DNA of 64,000 nucleotides from Paraburkholderia elongata (GTDB lineage Bacteria; Pseudomonadota; Gammaproteobacteria; Burkholderiales; Burkholderiaceae). The stretch is from contig NZ_WOEZ01000185.1 in the NCBI RefSeq assembly GCF_013177735.1, positions 111,478-175,477 on the forward strand, given 5' to 3'. Made by a program: the position numbers and the translations under genes. Of this stretch, positions 34,479 through 45,799 are shown in pieces. Positions within the stretch are counted from its first letter, which is position 1, and every line of letters starts with the position of its first letter. The notes under the pieces are model-generated. The model saw nothing but the letters and a program-made list of their open reading frames with translations, was not told the DNA's origin and searched no databases.

Positions 34479-35579
34479 ATGGCCAAGATGGCATATGACA
34501 TGTCGCCGCAAGACCAACGCGCAGCGATCGAGTATCACAGGCAACAATGGTTCATCGACTTCGGCGATGCGCAGATGTTCTGCCGTCCCGAATGGAAGCA
34601 GAATATCAGCCTCGCGATGGATGCGCAGCCGCAACTCGTGACGGTGGCGAACTCGGGTATTCCGGCTTACCTGACATATTTTCTCGACCCGGATGTTTTG
34701 CACGTTCTGACCGCAAAGAATCAGGCAACCGAGATCTTCGGCGAGAAGCAGAAAGGCGATTGGACTTCGTCGGCGCTACTGTTTCCGGTTGTTGAGCGTT
34801 CGTACGAAATCTCAAGTTATGGAGATTACAACAACAACGGGCGCGCAGGTATCAACACGAATTTTCCTGAGAGACAACCGTATCTCTACCAGACCATCTG
34901 CGAGTACGGTGACCTCGAAATCGAGCGCGCCGGCCTTGCGAAAATCGGTTTCGTCGCCGAACAGAAAGAAGCAGCAATCGACGGTCTGAACAAGTTCCAG
35001 AACCTGACGTACTTCAAGGGCGTTGCCGGTCTGCAGAACTATGGCGCGCTGAATGACCCGTCGCTCTATCCGGCCGTCGCTCCGATTCCGAAGGCGAATG
35101 GCGGTCTCGCGTGGCTGAATGGCACGGCGCCGAATGCATCGGCGAACGAAGTGCTCGCAGACGCCCAGCAGCTCGTCACGCAATTGATCAACCAGTCGAG
35201 TGGCCAGATCGACGTGCGCAGCGAGTTTGTATTGGCAATGTCGCCGAAGAGCGAAATGGCGATGACGTTCACCAACTCGTTTAACGTGAACATGTCGGAC
35301 CTGTTGCGCAAGAACTTCCCGAACCTTCGCGTTCAGACTGCGATCCAGTACGGCGCTCTCACCGCACAGAATCCACAAGGTTCTGCGCTTGGCGAGATCG
35401 TCCAAATCTGGGCGCCCCGTGCAACCGGGCAGGACTCCGGCTATACGAGCTTCAACATGAAATTGAAGTCAGGCCGAATCATCCCCGACATGTCGTCCTT
35501 TAAGCAAAAAATGAGTCAAGGCACGAACGGCTTCATCCTTCGCCAGCCGTTTGCCATGGCAACGATGATCGGTGTCTGA
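34479..35579 (+). CDS. major capsid protein (DUF2184 type)
   Basis: 366 residues from ATG at 34479 with AAAGGA upstream. Strings such as NSGIPAYLTYFLDPDVLHVL, ERSYEISSYGDYNNNG and FILRQPFAMATMIGV are those of the DUF2184 major capsid family, an HK97-fold relative. It follows the decoration gene and protease-scaffold gene in the expected order. It starts shortly after a terminator hairpin, so its level may be tuned separately. Confidence 0.9.
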   Translation: MAKMAYDMSPQDQRAAIEYHRQQWFIDFGDAQMFCRPEWKQNISLAMDAQPQLVTVANSGIPAYLTYFLDPDVLHVLTAKNQATEIFGEKQKGDWTSSALLFPVVERSYEISSYGDYNNNGRAGINTNFPERQPYLYQTICEYGDLEIERAGLAKIGFVAEQKEAAIDGLNKFQNLTYFKGVAGLQNYGALNDPSLYPAVAPIPKANGGLAWLNGTAPNASANEVLADAQQLVTQLINQSSGQIDVRSEFVLAMSPKSEMAMTFTNSFNVNMSDLLRKNFPNLRVQTAIQYGALTAQNPQGSALGEIVQIWAPRATGQDSGYTSFNMKLKSGRIIPDMSSFKQKMSQGTNGFILRQPFAMATMIGV

Positions 35580-35687
35580 CCGATTGCAGTAAAGCGCGCC
35601 CCTAGGGTCATTCCCAAAAAGCCGACCTGACCGTATCGGCCTGGTGGCGCGCCCTCTTTTGTTCGGTCACTTCTGATAGGCGGTCAC

Positions 35688-36173
35688 ATGGCAACGCAAG
35701 AATCGACAATCACCCTGAAGAAAAATAACGACGTTCCGAGCAATGCAACGGTCACGGTCGCCTCGAAGTTCCCGATGGACTTCACGCTGCGTCTATTTGA
35801 CTTTGTCAAACGCTATGAGCCCGTAATGGGCGGCGGCCAGCGCGAATTCAAGATTGCGGAACCTCGTCACGGCAGTAAAGATTTCATCGTGCAGGGCAAT
35901 AGCTGGCCGCAGAACAAGGGCCCGCATCAGCAGATCAACTGCGGTTACGCGATCACGCACGGCATCCCCAAGGCATTCTGGGATGAGTGGTTGGAACAGA
36001 ACCGCGAATCCGCTTTCGTCGTGAACGGCATGCTGTTCGCCCACGCAGAAACAGCAAGCACGATGGCAGAGGCCAAAGAGAAGGAAAAGGAAAAGTCGGG
36101 GCTTGAACGGCTGGATCCGAAAAATCTTCCGAAGGGCATCGAAACGGCGGATGAAATGCGCCGCGCGTCATGA
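35688..36173 (+). CDS. structural protein of the head-tail junction region
   Basis: 161 residues (MATQESTITLKKNNDVPSNA...). A beta-rich first part with KFPMDFTLRLFDFVKRYEPV and a charged helical C-terminus (MAEAKEKEKEKSGLERL). Proteins of this layout follow the capsid gene in related phages. The 108 bases before it contain a GCGCGCC/GGCGCGC long-range inverted repeat. Exact role unknown. Confidence 0.65.
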   Translation: MATQESTITLKKNNDVPSNATVTVASKFPMDFTLRLFDFVKRYEPVMGGGQREFKIAEPRHGSKDFIVQGNSWPQNKGPHQQINCGYAITHGIPKAFWDEWLEQNRESAFVVNGMLFAHAETASTMAEAKEKEKEKSGLERLDPKNLPKGIETADEMRRAS

Positions 36174-36652
36174 GCACGCCGGCCAGCAATATCGTTGTGT
36201 TCTCGTACGCCGATTGGAGTGCTGCATATCCTGAGTTGGCGGCTTATGTCACCCAGCCGCAGGCGCAGGGATACTTCAACCGCGCGCAGTTGATGTGCGA
36301 TAACACCGCTACAAGCATCGTCATCGACGCAAGTCAGGGCGGCCAGCGCGAGACGTTGCTCAATATGCTGGTCGCCCACATAGCCGCGCTGAATGCCCCG
36401 CTCAATGGGCAGGCTTCATCGCCGCTGGTCGGGCGCATCAGCAATGCGACGCAGGGCAGCGTGTCCGTACAGACGCAGATGGATTTCCCGCCCGGCTCCG
36501 CGCAATGGTTTAACCAGACGAAGTACGGTGCCGAATATTGGCAGGCGACGGCGCAGTACCGATCGATGCAATATGCGCCGGGCGCCACTTCCCAATTCAA
36601 TCCTTGGGGTAGTGGCTCATGGGGCCGCAGGGGCGGATCGCGGGGGTTCTGA
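36170..36652 (+). CDS. DUF4054 head-tail connector
   Basis: 160 residues. FSYADWSAAYPELAAYVTQP and LLNMLVAHIAALNAPLNG are typical of DUF4054, small helical proteins thought to be the first adaptor below the portal. The C-terminus is Gly/Ser/Trp-rich (FNPWGSGSWGRRGGSRG). ATGA overlap at the start. Confidence 0.85.
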   Translation: MSTPASNIVVFSYADWSAAYPELAAYVTQPQAQGYFNRAQLMCDNTATSIVIDASQGGQRETLLNMLVAHIAALNAPLNGQASSPLVGRISNATQGSVSVQTQMDFPPGSAQWFNQTKYGAEYWQATAQYRSMQYAPGATSQFNPWGSGSWGRRGGSRGF

Positions 36653-37263
36653 TGGGTATCAACTTCAAGGGCGGCGACAAACTCGAGCAGAAATTGCGAG
36701 AGATTGCTGAGAAGGTCGGCAAGGCCAATACAGTGAAAGTCGGATTTCTTGAAGATGCGACCTACTCTGACGGCACTCCTGTCGCCCTTATTGCTGCCAC
36801 GAATGAGTATGGCGGCACCGTCAACGTTCCGGAGCATGACGTTACGCTCCATCGCAAGATAGACAAGAACGGAAATTTCGCCGCAGGCACCTTGGACGAG
36901 GAAGGCAATCGAATCGGCGCCAGCCAGTTTGTCAAGACGTCCCGATCAAACTATGACACGGTGCATCACGTCGAGGCCTACACGATCACGATTCCGGCGC
37001 GCCCCTACTTCCGCGGAATGATCCAGAAGAACAAAGGTGATTGGGGCCCGCAACTCGGCAAGATCATCAAGGGCGCGGATTATGACTCGGCGGTTGCGCT
37101 GGGCCGGCTCGGTCAGTTGGTGAAAGAGCAGTTGCAGGAATCGATCCGCGATTTCAGCGATCCGAAGAACGCTAAATCCACCATTGCAAAGAAAGGCTTT
37201 GATAAGCCATTGGTCGAAAAATCGGTGATGTTGAACAGCGCCGACTTCGAAGTCAACGAATAG
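36652..37263 (+). CDS. HK97 gp10-like tail/neck completion protein
   Basis: 203 residues from ATG overlapping the previous stop. VKVGFLEDATYSDGTPVALI, ATNEYGGTVNVPEHDV and IPARPYFRGMI are hallmarks of the gp10-like family that closes the head-tail junction. It has a typical helical C-terminal half with LGQLVKEQLQESIRD. Confidence 0.8.
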   Translation: MGINFKGGDKLEQKLREIAEKVGKANTVKVGFLEDATYSDGTPVALIAATNEYGGTVNVPEHDVTLHRKIDKNGNFAAGTLDEEGNRIGASQFVKTSRSNYDTVHHVEAYTITIPARPYFRGMIQKNKGDWGPQLGKIIKGADYDSAVALGRLGQLVKEQLQESIRDFSDPKNAKSTIAKKGFDKPLVEKSVMLNSADFEVNE

Positions 37264-37276
37264 GAGCATCCATCTC

Positions 37277-37900
37277 ATGGGCATCACCGTTTTTAGTTCT
37301 TCGCTTGGCGACGTCCAGGTGCCGTTTTCTTCGAATGGCACGATGCAGTCGTCCGCCGCTCTCCAGGGTGGCCAAGCCGCTGGCTTTGTCCGTAGTTGCG
37401 GCAACGCGAGTGTACAGGTCAGCGCTGCCGGCCAAGGCAATGGCGCAGACACAACCGATGACGTCTTGTTCACGTATGCGCTTCCCGCCAACGCGTTGGA
37501 CGCCGCGGGCCGTCAGATCACGATCACTGCCGCTGGCAAGTTCGCATCGACCGCCAACAACAAGCGCATCAAGATCTGGTGGGGCACCACGACGCAGACC
37601 GTGGGCGCTGCTGTCGCTGGCGGCACACTGATCGCCGACTCAGGCGTTGCAACGACCAACGGCGGCGGATGGTCGGCAAGCGTTCAGGTCCAGAAGTATG
37701 GTGCCAATGGATCGAACACGCAGATTGCGACATGCGCCGCCGTTGTGGCTGGTGCTACGCACCTCGGTACGTCCGCGCCAGCGACGCTGACCGCTGTCGA
37801 GAGCGGCGTGATCAACATCACGATCACCGGCTCGAGCCCGACCACGGGCGCTGCGAATGATGTGGTGGGTCAACTGTTCGATATTGCGTACAACAACTAA
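37277..37900 (+). CDS. beta-rich virion protein
   Basis: 207 residues, Thr/Ala/Gly-rich with repeating strands (VFSSSLGDVQVPFSSNGTMQ; QITITAAGKFASTANNKRIK). It looks like a small jelly-roll or fibre-type protein. It sits between neck proteins, where a decorating or fibre subunit is plausible. Not one of the Gly/Thr repeat copies. Function unassigned. Confidence 0.6.
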   Translation: MGITVFSSSLGDVQVPFSSNGTMQSSAALQGGQAAGFVRSCGNASVQVSAAGQGNGADTTDDVLFTYALPANALDAAGRQITITAAGKFASTANNKRIKIWWGTTTQTVGAAVAGGTLIADSGVATTNGGGWSASVQVQKYGANGSNTQIATCAAVVAGATHLGTSAPATLTAVESGVINITITGSSPTTGAANDVVGQLFDIAYNN

Positions 37901-37902
37901 GC

Positions 37903-38286
37903 ATGAACCTCTCTGGCATCGTCGGCAATTATGTCGCCGCGGTCAATCCGTGGGTAACGGCTTCGATCCAGGCGTCGACCGGCTATTCCACGAGTCCGGA
38001 TGGTGATCGCGTGCCGTCCTACGCATCGCCGGCCTCGATTCAGGTTCAGATGCAGGCGATGACGTACCGCGACCTCGTTCAGATCGAGGGGCTGAACATC
38101 AACGGCGAAAAGCGTTCGATGTACATCAACGGCACGTGGGAAGGTGTTGCAAGGCCGGACGGACGCGGCGGTGACCTGATCACGCTGCTGGATGGGTCAG
38201 TCTGGCTGGTCGTGCAGGTACTTGAGAACTGGGGCTATCAGGACGGCTGGACCAAAGTCGCTGTAGTTCGTCAGAACGGGGGCTAG
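37903..38286 (+). CDS. head-tail joining protein
   Basis: 127 residues (MNLSGIVGNYVAAVNPWVTA...). The ending LDGSVWLVVQVLENWGYQDG and a beta-rich middle match small joining proteins located between connectors and tail proteins in phages of this type. No independent motif. Confidence 0.65.
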   Translation: MNLSGIVGNYVAAVNPWVTASIQASTGYSTSPDGDRVPSYASPASIQVQMQAMTYRDLVQIEGLNINGEKRSMYINGTWEGVARPDGRGGDLITLLDGSVWLVVQVLENWGYQDGWTKVAVVRQNGG

Positions 38287-38288
38287 CC

Positions 38289-38509
38289 ATGAACACATGC
38301 GATGGGTGCGCGCACTATGCGCCAGGCGACCCAGAGGGGCGATTCAAGTTCGCAGGTACATGCGGGCTTATTGAAGACAGAGCCTTTCCGCGCGACGAAG
38401 GATCGGAATGTTCCGAGGTCGGCGTCGATGTCTGGACGGACGTTCCGGTTTCTCAAGGTCTTTACGTTGGACCGAAGTTTGGTTGCATTCACTGGCTGTC
38501 TAACGAAGC

Positions 38510-38513
<4 letters not shown>
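38289..38513 (+). CDS. cysteine-rich small protein in the tail operon
   Basis: 74 residues with CDGCAHY, CGLI, C at 'GSECSEV' and GCIHW, a pattern suited to one metal site. Soluble and acidic. It is packed between two structural genes (stop overlaps the next start). Comparable proteins are widespread in phages and unassigned. Confidence 0.6.
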
Positions 38514-41042
<2,529 letters not shown>

Positions 41043-41058
41043 CGCGATATGATGTAAG

Positions 41059-41141
41059 TGTGCGGGATAGGAGGCATCCGACAAGCCAGTTCCCTAGCTG
41101 GTTTCCCGCACCATTCACTAGGGTTTGCTTAGGGGCAAACG
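41059..41141 (+). other. structured leader before the GIY-YIG gene
   Basis: GTGCGGGA (41059-41066) can pair with TCCCGCAC further on, enclosing an inner hairpin (CCAG ... CTGG). A second hairpin (GTTTGC-TTAGGG-GCAAAC) places the AGGGG ribosome site in its loop and arm, right before the ATG. The 99-base gap is therefore highly structured and could repress translation of the endonuclease until late. Confidence 0.55.
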
Positions 41142-41786
41142 ATGAACAACGATACCGGGATCTATACGATCACCAGTCCGAGCGGTGGCCAGTATGTCGG
41201 TTCCGCAAAATCCTTTAAGACGCGCTGGGCAGTCCATCTTGGGGATTTGCGCCGCGGCACGCATCACAGTTCCGCGCTTCAGAATGCATGGAACAAGTAT
41301 GGCGAAGGTGCAATGACCTTTGCGAAGATCGCACTCTGCCCGATTACCGATTTGCTGGCCGTCGAGCAGGCGAGAATTGATGCTTTGCGCCCGGAATACA
41401 ACATAGAGAAGATTGCCGGAAGTTCCTTAGGAACCAGGCGATCGGACGCAACCCGTGCGAAATTATCCAAAGCGAAAAAAGGAAAGAAGCTCACCATAGA
41501 GCATCGCGCGGCGGTATCAAGGGCGCTATCCCAGAGGACGGGGGAGAGAAGGAGTGCTGAAGCCCGCGCAAATATTGCAGCCGCAAAAGTTGGCGAGAAG
41601 AATCCTCGTGCTCGCGCTGTCATATGTATAGAAACAGGCCAGAGATTTATAAGTGGTCAGGCCGCTATAGACTGGCTTAGAGCCAATGGCCGACCTAAAG
41701 CTTCGCACGGTCATATCTATTACTGCTGTCAAGGCAAGATCAAGTCTAGTTTTGCGTACGGTTACCATTGGCGCTACGCCGATTAG
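41142..41786 (+). CDS. GIY-YIG homing endonuclease with NUMOD repeats
   Basis: 214 residues. The GIY-YIG nuclease is residues 1-90 (GIYTITSPSGGQYVGSAKSF ... LQNAWNKYG, E at EQARIDALRPEYN). Residues 95-160 contain NUMOD3-like repeats (DATRAKLSKAKKGKKLTIEH) and the end (ISGQAAIDWLRANGRPKASH) a NUMOD1-like helix-turn-helix, as in intron-associated or free-standing homing enzymes. It splits the sheath and tube genes and is more AT-rich than both. It is followed by a strong terminator. Confidence 0.9.
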   Translation: MNNDTGIYTITSPSGGQYVGSAKSFKTRWAVHLGDLRRGTHHSSALQNAWNKYGEGAMTFAKIALCPITDLLAVEQARIDALRPEYNIEKIAGSSLGTRRSDATRAKLSKAKKGKKLTIEHRAAVSRALSQRTGERRSAEARANIAAAKVGEKNPRARAVICIETGQRFISGQAAIDWLRANGRPKASHGHIYYCCQGKIKSSFAYGYHWRYAD

Positions 41787-41810
41787 CCGAAATACTTTTT
41801 GAATATTAAA

Positions 41811-41833
41811 GCCACCTCCGGGTGGCTTTTTTT
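41811..41833 (+). terminator. terminator after the GIY-YIG gene
   Basis: GCCACC-TCCG-GGTGGC followed by seven Ts, 20 bases before the tube gene's ribosome site. Its arms resemble those of the hairpin before the sheath gene (39268-39290); one might derive from the other if the endonuclease duplicated its flank. Confidence 0.85.
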
Positions 41834-41853
41834 ATTGCAGTGGGAGCTAACAC

Positions 41854-42282
41854 ATGGATATAACCTCCGCGAACTCAACCTCGGCTCTGATCATCACCGG
41901 CCTGTTCCCTGTCGCGCAGATCCTGCAGGGTTACAGCACCGACGATGCATTCGCAGCCGACGATGTTGCGCCGGCGCAAGTCATGATGGGCGTCGACGGC
42001 AAGCAGTCAGGCGGGTATGTGCCCTACCCGGTCAAGCTGGACTACACGTTCCAGGCTGACTCGCCGTCGCTCGCATTGTTCGATGCCCTTCTAGCGGCGC
42101 AGGCGGCCACACGCAGTATCTTCCTGATGACGAACTTCATCTCTTTGCCGTCCGTGCGCGCAGCGTACACGTTCAACAAGGGGATTCTGACGTCGGCCAG
42201 CCCGCTGCCCAAAGCGGCAAAAGTACTCCAGCCGCGGAAGTTCTCGATCACGTTCGAATCCATGAACTGGGCGCCGATCTGA
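41854..42282 (+). CDS. tail tube protein
   Basis: 142 residues (MDITSANSTSALIITGLFPV...), with GGGAG upstream. YPVKLDYTFQADSPSLALFD and ILTSASPLPKAAKVLQPRKF are typical of myovirus tube proteins that stack inside the sheath and rigidly follow it in gene order. Confidence 0.8.
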   Translation: MDITSANSTSALIITGLFPVAQILQGYSTDDAFAADDVAPAQVMMGVDGKQSGGYVPYPVKLDYTFQADSPSLALFDALLAAQAATRSIFLMTNFISLPSVRAAYTFNKGILTSASPLPKAAKVLQPRKFSITFESMNWAPI

Positions 42283-42283
42283 T

Positions 42284-42724
42284 ATGGCCAGAAAAACTTC
42301 AATCGTAACGATCAGCACCCGTGGGCGTGATATCGGGAAGGTGTTTCACATCACCGAACTCTCGTCCGCGCAAAGCGAAGAATGGGCCACGCGCGCGCTC
42401 TTCGTGATGATGAACTGCGGCGTCGATATTCCGGACGATCTTCTGTCTGCCGGCCTAGCTGGCATCGCGGCGATCGGCATCAAGTCCCTGTCGCGGGTTC
42501 CCTATGAGATGGCCAAGCCGCTCTTTGACGAGATGTGGGAGTGCATCAGGATTCAGCCTGACCCGAACATCCCGAACGTGATTCGTGCGCTAGTGGAAAG
42601 CGACATCGAGGAAGTGTCGACCCGCCTGACGCTACGAAAAGCGGTGCTTGATCTGCATCTGGATTTTTTTCGAAGCGCCGCCCCCTCGCAACAAGAAGCG
42701 GCGGCGGCAGTAGCGAAGATCTGA
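42284..42724 (+). CDS. tail assembly chaperone (G-type)
   Basis: 146 residues. GRDIGKVFHITELSSAQSEE and YEMAKPLFDEMWECIRIQP match the first tail chaperone of myoviruses. It coats the tape measure during tail assembly. Its end overlaps a -1 frame that gives the longer GT product through the slippery T7 run at 42664-42670. Confidence 0.85.
   Translation: MARKTSIVTISTRGRDIGKVFHITELSSAQSEEWATRALFVMMNCGVDIPDDLLSAGLAGIAAIGIKSLSRVPYEMAKPLFDEMWECIRIQPDPNIPNVIRALVESDIEEVSTRLTLRKAVLDLHLDFFRSAAPSQQEAAAAVAKI
42664..42670 (+). other. programmed -1 frameshift site (T TTT TTT)
   Basis: The run of seven Ts after GGA reads GAT-TTT-TTT-CGA in frame 0, so T TTT TTT is an ideal slippery heptamer. After slipping, the -1 frame is open to 42891 and encodes the conserved second chaperone domain. 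Confidence 0.9.
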
Positions 42725-42891
42725 TCGAATACGCGAATATCCCGCGCTCGATCGGCGTGATCGTTTCCCGCAAACTGGCCACGCTGCATGAACTGCAAAC
42801 CGTGTACGGTGCCCAGGATCTCTACGATCTGCTCGAAGTGATCATCGTGGATGACTACAACGCGCGCATCATGAGCGAACGCAAGGAATAG
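42670..42891 (+). CDS. T-type extension of the frameshifted tail chaperone (GT)
   Basis: The -1 frame after the slippery run codes 73 residues, reading SKRRPLATRSGGGSSEDLIE and then YANIPRSIGVIVSRKLATLH, ELQTVYGAQDLYDLLEVI and a short acidic end. This is the second-chaperone domain found after a frameshift in many tailed phages. It has no start codon or ribosome site of its own, as expected if made only as the GT fusion (129 + 73 residues from 42284). Confidence 0.85.
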   Translation, partial: SKRRPLATRSGGGSSEDLIEYANIPRSIGVIVSRKLATLHELQTVYGAQDLYDLLEVIIVDDYNARIMSERKE

Positions 42892-42898
42892 CCGCCAT

Positions 42899-43234
42899 TC
42901 ACTGGAATGGCTTGGGCTTGCCGTGCGGATACAGGCAGGCTTGATAGATTTGATTGGCCAGCGCAGGGCCGCCAGCATCCACAAATGCTGGGTCGGAATA
43001 GACCGAATTGACGATCTGCTTGCCTTGCTCCACCGAAATACCCCAGCCAGATGAAGCCGTGATCGTGTTCAGTGCGGTTTTCGGCGGCCAGTTACTATCT
43101 CGACCCTCGGCGACCATCTGATAGGCCATTCCGAGCTTCATGCAGTGGTCCTGCTGCTCCGGCGTGTATGGAGCCTGCTGCGAAAAGGCAGAAAAAGGCA
43201 CCAGTAGCGTCACGAAAACAAACATATTTTTCAT
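42899..43234 (-). CDS. secreted minus-strand cargo protein in the tail operon
   Basis: 111 residues. ATG at 43234 (GGAG upstream) opens an 18-residue signal peptide (MKNMFVFVTLLVPFSAFS), probably cut before QQAP. The mature part has two cysteines (HCMKLG, YQACLY) that could form a disulfide, and helices with MAYQMVAEGRDSNWPPKTA. It runs against the tail operon between the chaperones and the tape measure. Similar exported proteins occur in other phages at this place; function unknown. A start at 43261 is rejected because it lacks a ribosome site. Confidence 0.75.
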   Translation of the reverse strand: MKNMFVFVTLLVPFSAFSQQAPYTPEQQDHCMKLGMAYQMVAEGRDSNWPPKTALNTITASSGWGISVEQGKQIVNSVYSDPAFVDAGGPALANQIYQACLYPHGKPKPFQ

Positions 43235-43298
43235 CAGATTTGCTCCTGTAAATGTCGCCATTCAGGGCGAAGAGTGGTGGTAAGTCTAAGGGATTAAC

Positions 43299-45197
43299 AT
43301 GGCTACGGTGATAGATGCGCTCGTTGTGAGCCTAGGCCTTGATGCGAAAGGCTTTCTCGCCGGCAAAAATCAGGCAACCGATGCCACCAAGAAGCTGTCG
43401 GCCGAAGAAACGAAAGCAGCCAAGGAGATGGAGGCACTGAATAAAAACGCAGCCGAGTCATTCAAGAAGGTCCGCAATGAAGTATTGGCATTGCTCGCGA
43501 TCTTCACCGCCGGCATGGGGCTGAAGGATTTCACGGAAAGCACCATTGGATCGGCGGTGAATCTGGGCTATATGGCCAAGAATCTGCAGATGAGCACGCA
43601 GGACCTGTCCGCATGGCAGCGCGCGGCAGAACGTGCCGGTGGCAGCGCGGAAGGCATCACCAGTGCATTACAGGACTCTCAGCAGCAGATCGCCGGATTT
43701 CGCCTGGGCAAGGTCACCGACCAGATCCAGATGTTTCTCCGCTTCGGCGGGAAGACCGGGGATCTGAAAGACGGAAATACCTATCTGCTCGCGCGCGCCA
43801 AAATCGTTCAGGATCTGTTCAAAGTCGATCCGGCTCGGGCCAAATATGTCGCTCAGGCAATGGGCATCAGCGGTGATGAGTTCAACTTCATCAAACAGGG
43901 ACCGCAAGCGATTCTTGCCTTGGTTGCCGCTCAGGAAAAGAACTCGGCCATCACCGAGAAGCAAGCTGAACAAGCCCTGAAACTCAAGAATGCGTGGCTT
44001 GATCTTCGGGACCGACTGGAATATGTCGGTACGACGGTGCTGCTCCAGCTCATGCCAACGTTCGAACTGTGGCTCCAGAAGCTTCAGAAACTGGCCGATT
44101 GGGTGGCGGATCACAAGGCGGACATTGCCCAGTGGGTTGATGGCGCTGTCGCGTCAGTGCAGAAGTTCATCACCACGATCGATAAGGCCGCAGATTCCAT
44201 TGGCGGCTGGAAGAACGTGCTGATCGCACTGGCGGCCATCAAGATCCTGTCCATGACCACCAGCCTGCTTAGTCTGGCTGGCGCGCTGACGGGGGTAGGC
44301 GGTGCGCTTGGCGGACTGGCTGCTGCGGGCCCGGTTGCCGGCCTGGCGATACTGGCTGCTGCGGCTGGCGTGGCGATCAAAACGATCAAGGATTCAACGG
44401 AGCCCGGTCATTTTGTGGGCCGCACCGCCGGTTCAAAGCATGGTAATGAAATTCGCCCGCAGGACACGAACGCATCGCTCTGGAATGACATCAAGAAAGG
44501 TGCGAAAGAGTTTTTCTCGATGGATAAAAGGAAGTTCGTTTCCCGTACGAGTGGCGCCGAACAACAGCGTGAGCGCGCCGCCTTCGACTATTTCAGGAGC
44601 CAGGGATGGACGTCTGAGCAGGCGGCTGGGATTACGGGTAGCCTGGTACAGGAAAGTGGAGTCGATCCATCCAACCAGAACAAGCAATCTGGCGCATATG
44701 GTGCGGGTCAGTGGCTCGGTAGTCGCGTTGCGGACTTCAGGAAATGGTCCGGTCACGATCTGGAAGGCTCAAGTCTCGAAGAGCAACTTGCCTTCATGCA
44801 ATACGAATTGACGAAGGGCAACGAGCAGGCGGCCGGCCGTAGGTTACGGGGCGCAAAGACTGCAGCAGAAGCGGCGGCAATTCATGCGCAGTATTACGAG
44901 CGTCCGGGCACTGCTGAAGCCAACATTGGCAAGCGCCAGGCCTATGCGAACAGCATCTATGCGTCCCTCGGCCAGGCGAATGCTTCGCAGATCGCATCCC
45001 AATCGGTTGACGCGCGTTCTGCAGGCCAGTCAGCCGCGAGCATTTCGCACATGACCTCGAGCGCAGAGACCAACATCAACGGGCCGATCACGATCCATAC
45101 GCAGGCAACCGACGCGCAAGGCATCGCAAAAGAGTTCGGCAAGGCCGTCGCGAAATATAGCTTCACGGTGCCGCAGGCAAATACAGGGTTGACGTAA
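43299..45197 (+). CDS. tape measure protein with tail lysozyme domain
   Basis: 632 residues. Helical N-terminal two-thirds (e.g. KKLSAEETKAAKEMEALNKN), a hydrophobic Gly/Ala-rich segment near residues 310-365, and a C-terminal tail-lysozyme-like domain near 425-560 (FDYFRSQGWTSEQAAGITGS, AYGAGQWLGSRVADFRKWSG). Its length sets the tail length, and the lysozyme part cuts peptidoglycan on DNA entry. It is short for a myovirus, suggesting a short tail. It follows the frameshifted chaperone genes as usual. Confidence 0.9.
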   Translation: MATVIDALVVSLGLDAKGFLAGKNQATDATKKLSAEETKAAKEMEALNKNAAESFKKVRNEVLALLAIFTAGMGLKDFTESTIGSAVNLGYMAKNLQMSTQDLSAWQRAAERAGGSAEGITSALQDSQQQIAGFRLGKVTDQIQMFLRFGGKTGDLKDGNTYLLARAKIVQDLFKVDPARAKYVAQAMGISGDEFNFIKQGPQAILALVAAQEKNSAITEKQAEQALKLKNAWLDLRDRLEYVGTTVLLQLMPTFELWLQKLQKLADWVADHKADIAQWVDGAVASVQKFITTIDKAADSIGGWKNVLIALAAIKILSMTTSLLSLAGALTGVGGALGGLAAAGPVAGLAILAAAAGVAIKTIKDSTEPGHFVGRTAGSKHGNEIRPQDTNASLWNDIKKGAKEFFSMDKRKFVSRTSGAEQQRERAAFDYFRSQGWTSEQAAGITGSLVQESGVDPSNQNKQSGAYGAGQWLGSRVADFRKWSGHDLEGSSLEEQLAFMQYELTKGNEQAAGRRLRGAKTAAEAAAIHAQYYERPGTAEANIGKRQAYANSIYASLGQANASQIASQSVDARSAGQSAASISHMTSSAETNINGPITIHTQATDAQGIAKEFGKAVAKYSFTVPQANTGLT

Positions 45198-45796
45198 TGG
45201 TAAACGGAATTCCGGCGCTGCTTGGGAAGGTTGCCAATGTCGCGACTGTGGGCCTGTTGGTCGTAGCGGACGCCACCAACATCCTCAACCTGTTTTCCGG
45301 CCCGAAGTGGGGCATCTTTAATCAGGATGGAAGTATCGCGGTCAAGCCGGATTCGATGGTTAGCCTGGATTTCAAGCGTGAGTGGAAGATCCCGAATTAT
45401 CCGGTGGAACAGGGATCTTTCCAGTCCTACAACAAGGTTGCGTTACCGGGTAACACGAGAATCCGGCTGTCAAAAGGCGGAACGGATGCCGATCGGAGCA
45501 ATTTCCTTACCCAGGTAGCGACGGTGGCCCAATCATTGACACTGTTTAACGTTGCGATGCCAGAAGGAACGCTGATACGGAACGTCAATTTCGTCGACTA
45601 TTCCATCCACCGGACATCGACGGATGGCGTCGGCCTGATCTTGATCGATCTGGAGCTCGAGGAAATTCGAGTTACCGCAACTGCGACATTTGCCAACACA
45701 ACAGCGCCGAGCGGGGCCGATCCGGTCAGCACTGGCAGCGTGCAACCACAGCCCCCGACCACGGCGCAATCCGCCGCAGCAGGTTCTTTCAGGTAA
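45197..45796 (+). CDS. baseplate/tail protein
   Basis: 199 residues. The core (VSLDFKREWKIPNYPVEQGS, NFLTQVATVAQSLTLFNVAM) and the Pro/Thr-rich C-terminal tail match the small protein between tape measure and hub in related phages, probably a LysM-like or baseplate wedge protein. TAATG overlap with the tape measure gene. Confidence 0.75.
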   Translation: MVNGIPALLGKVANVATVGLLVVADATNILNLFSGPKWGIFNQDGSIAVKPDSMVSLDFKREWKIPNYPVEQGSFQSYNKVALPGNTRIRLSKGGTDADRSNFLTQVATVAQSLTLFNVAMPEGTLIRNVNFVDYSIHRTSTDGVGLILIDLELEEIRVTATATFANTTAPSGADPVSTGSVQPQPPTTAQSAAAGSFR

Positions 45797-45799
45797 GCC

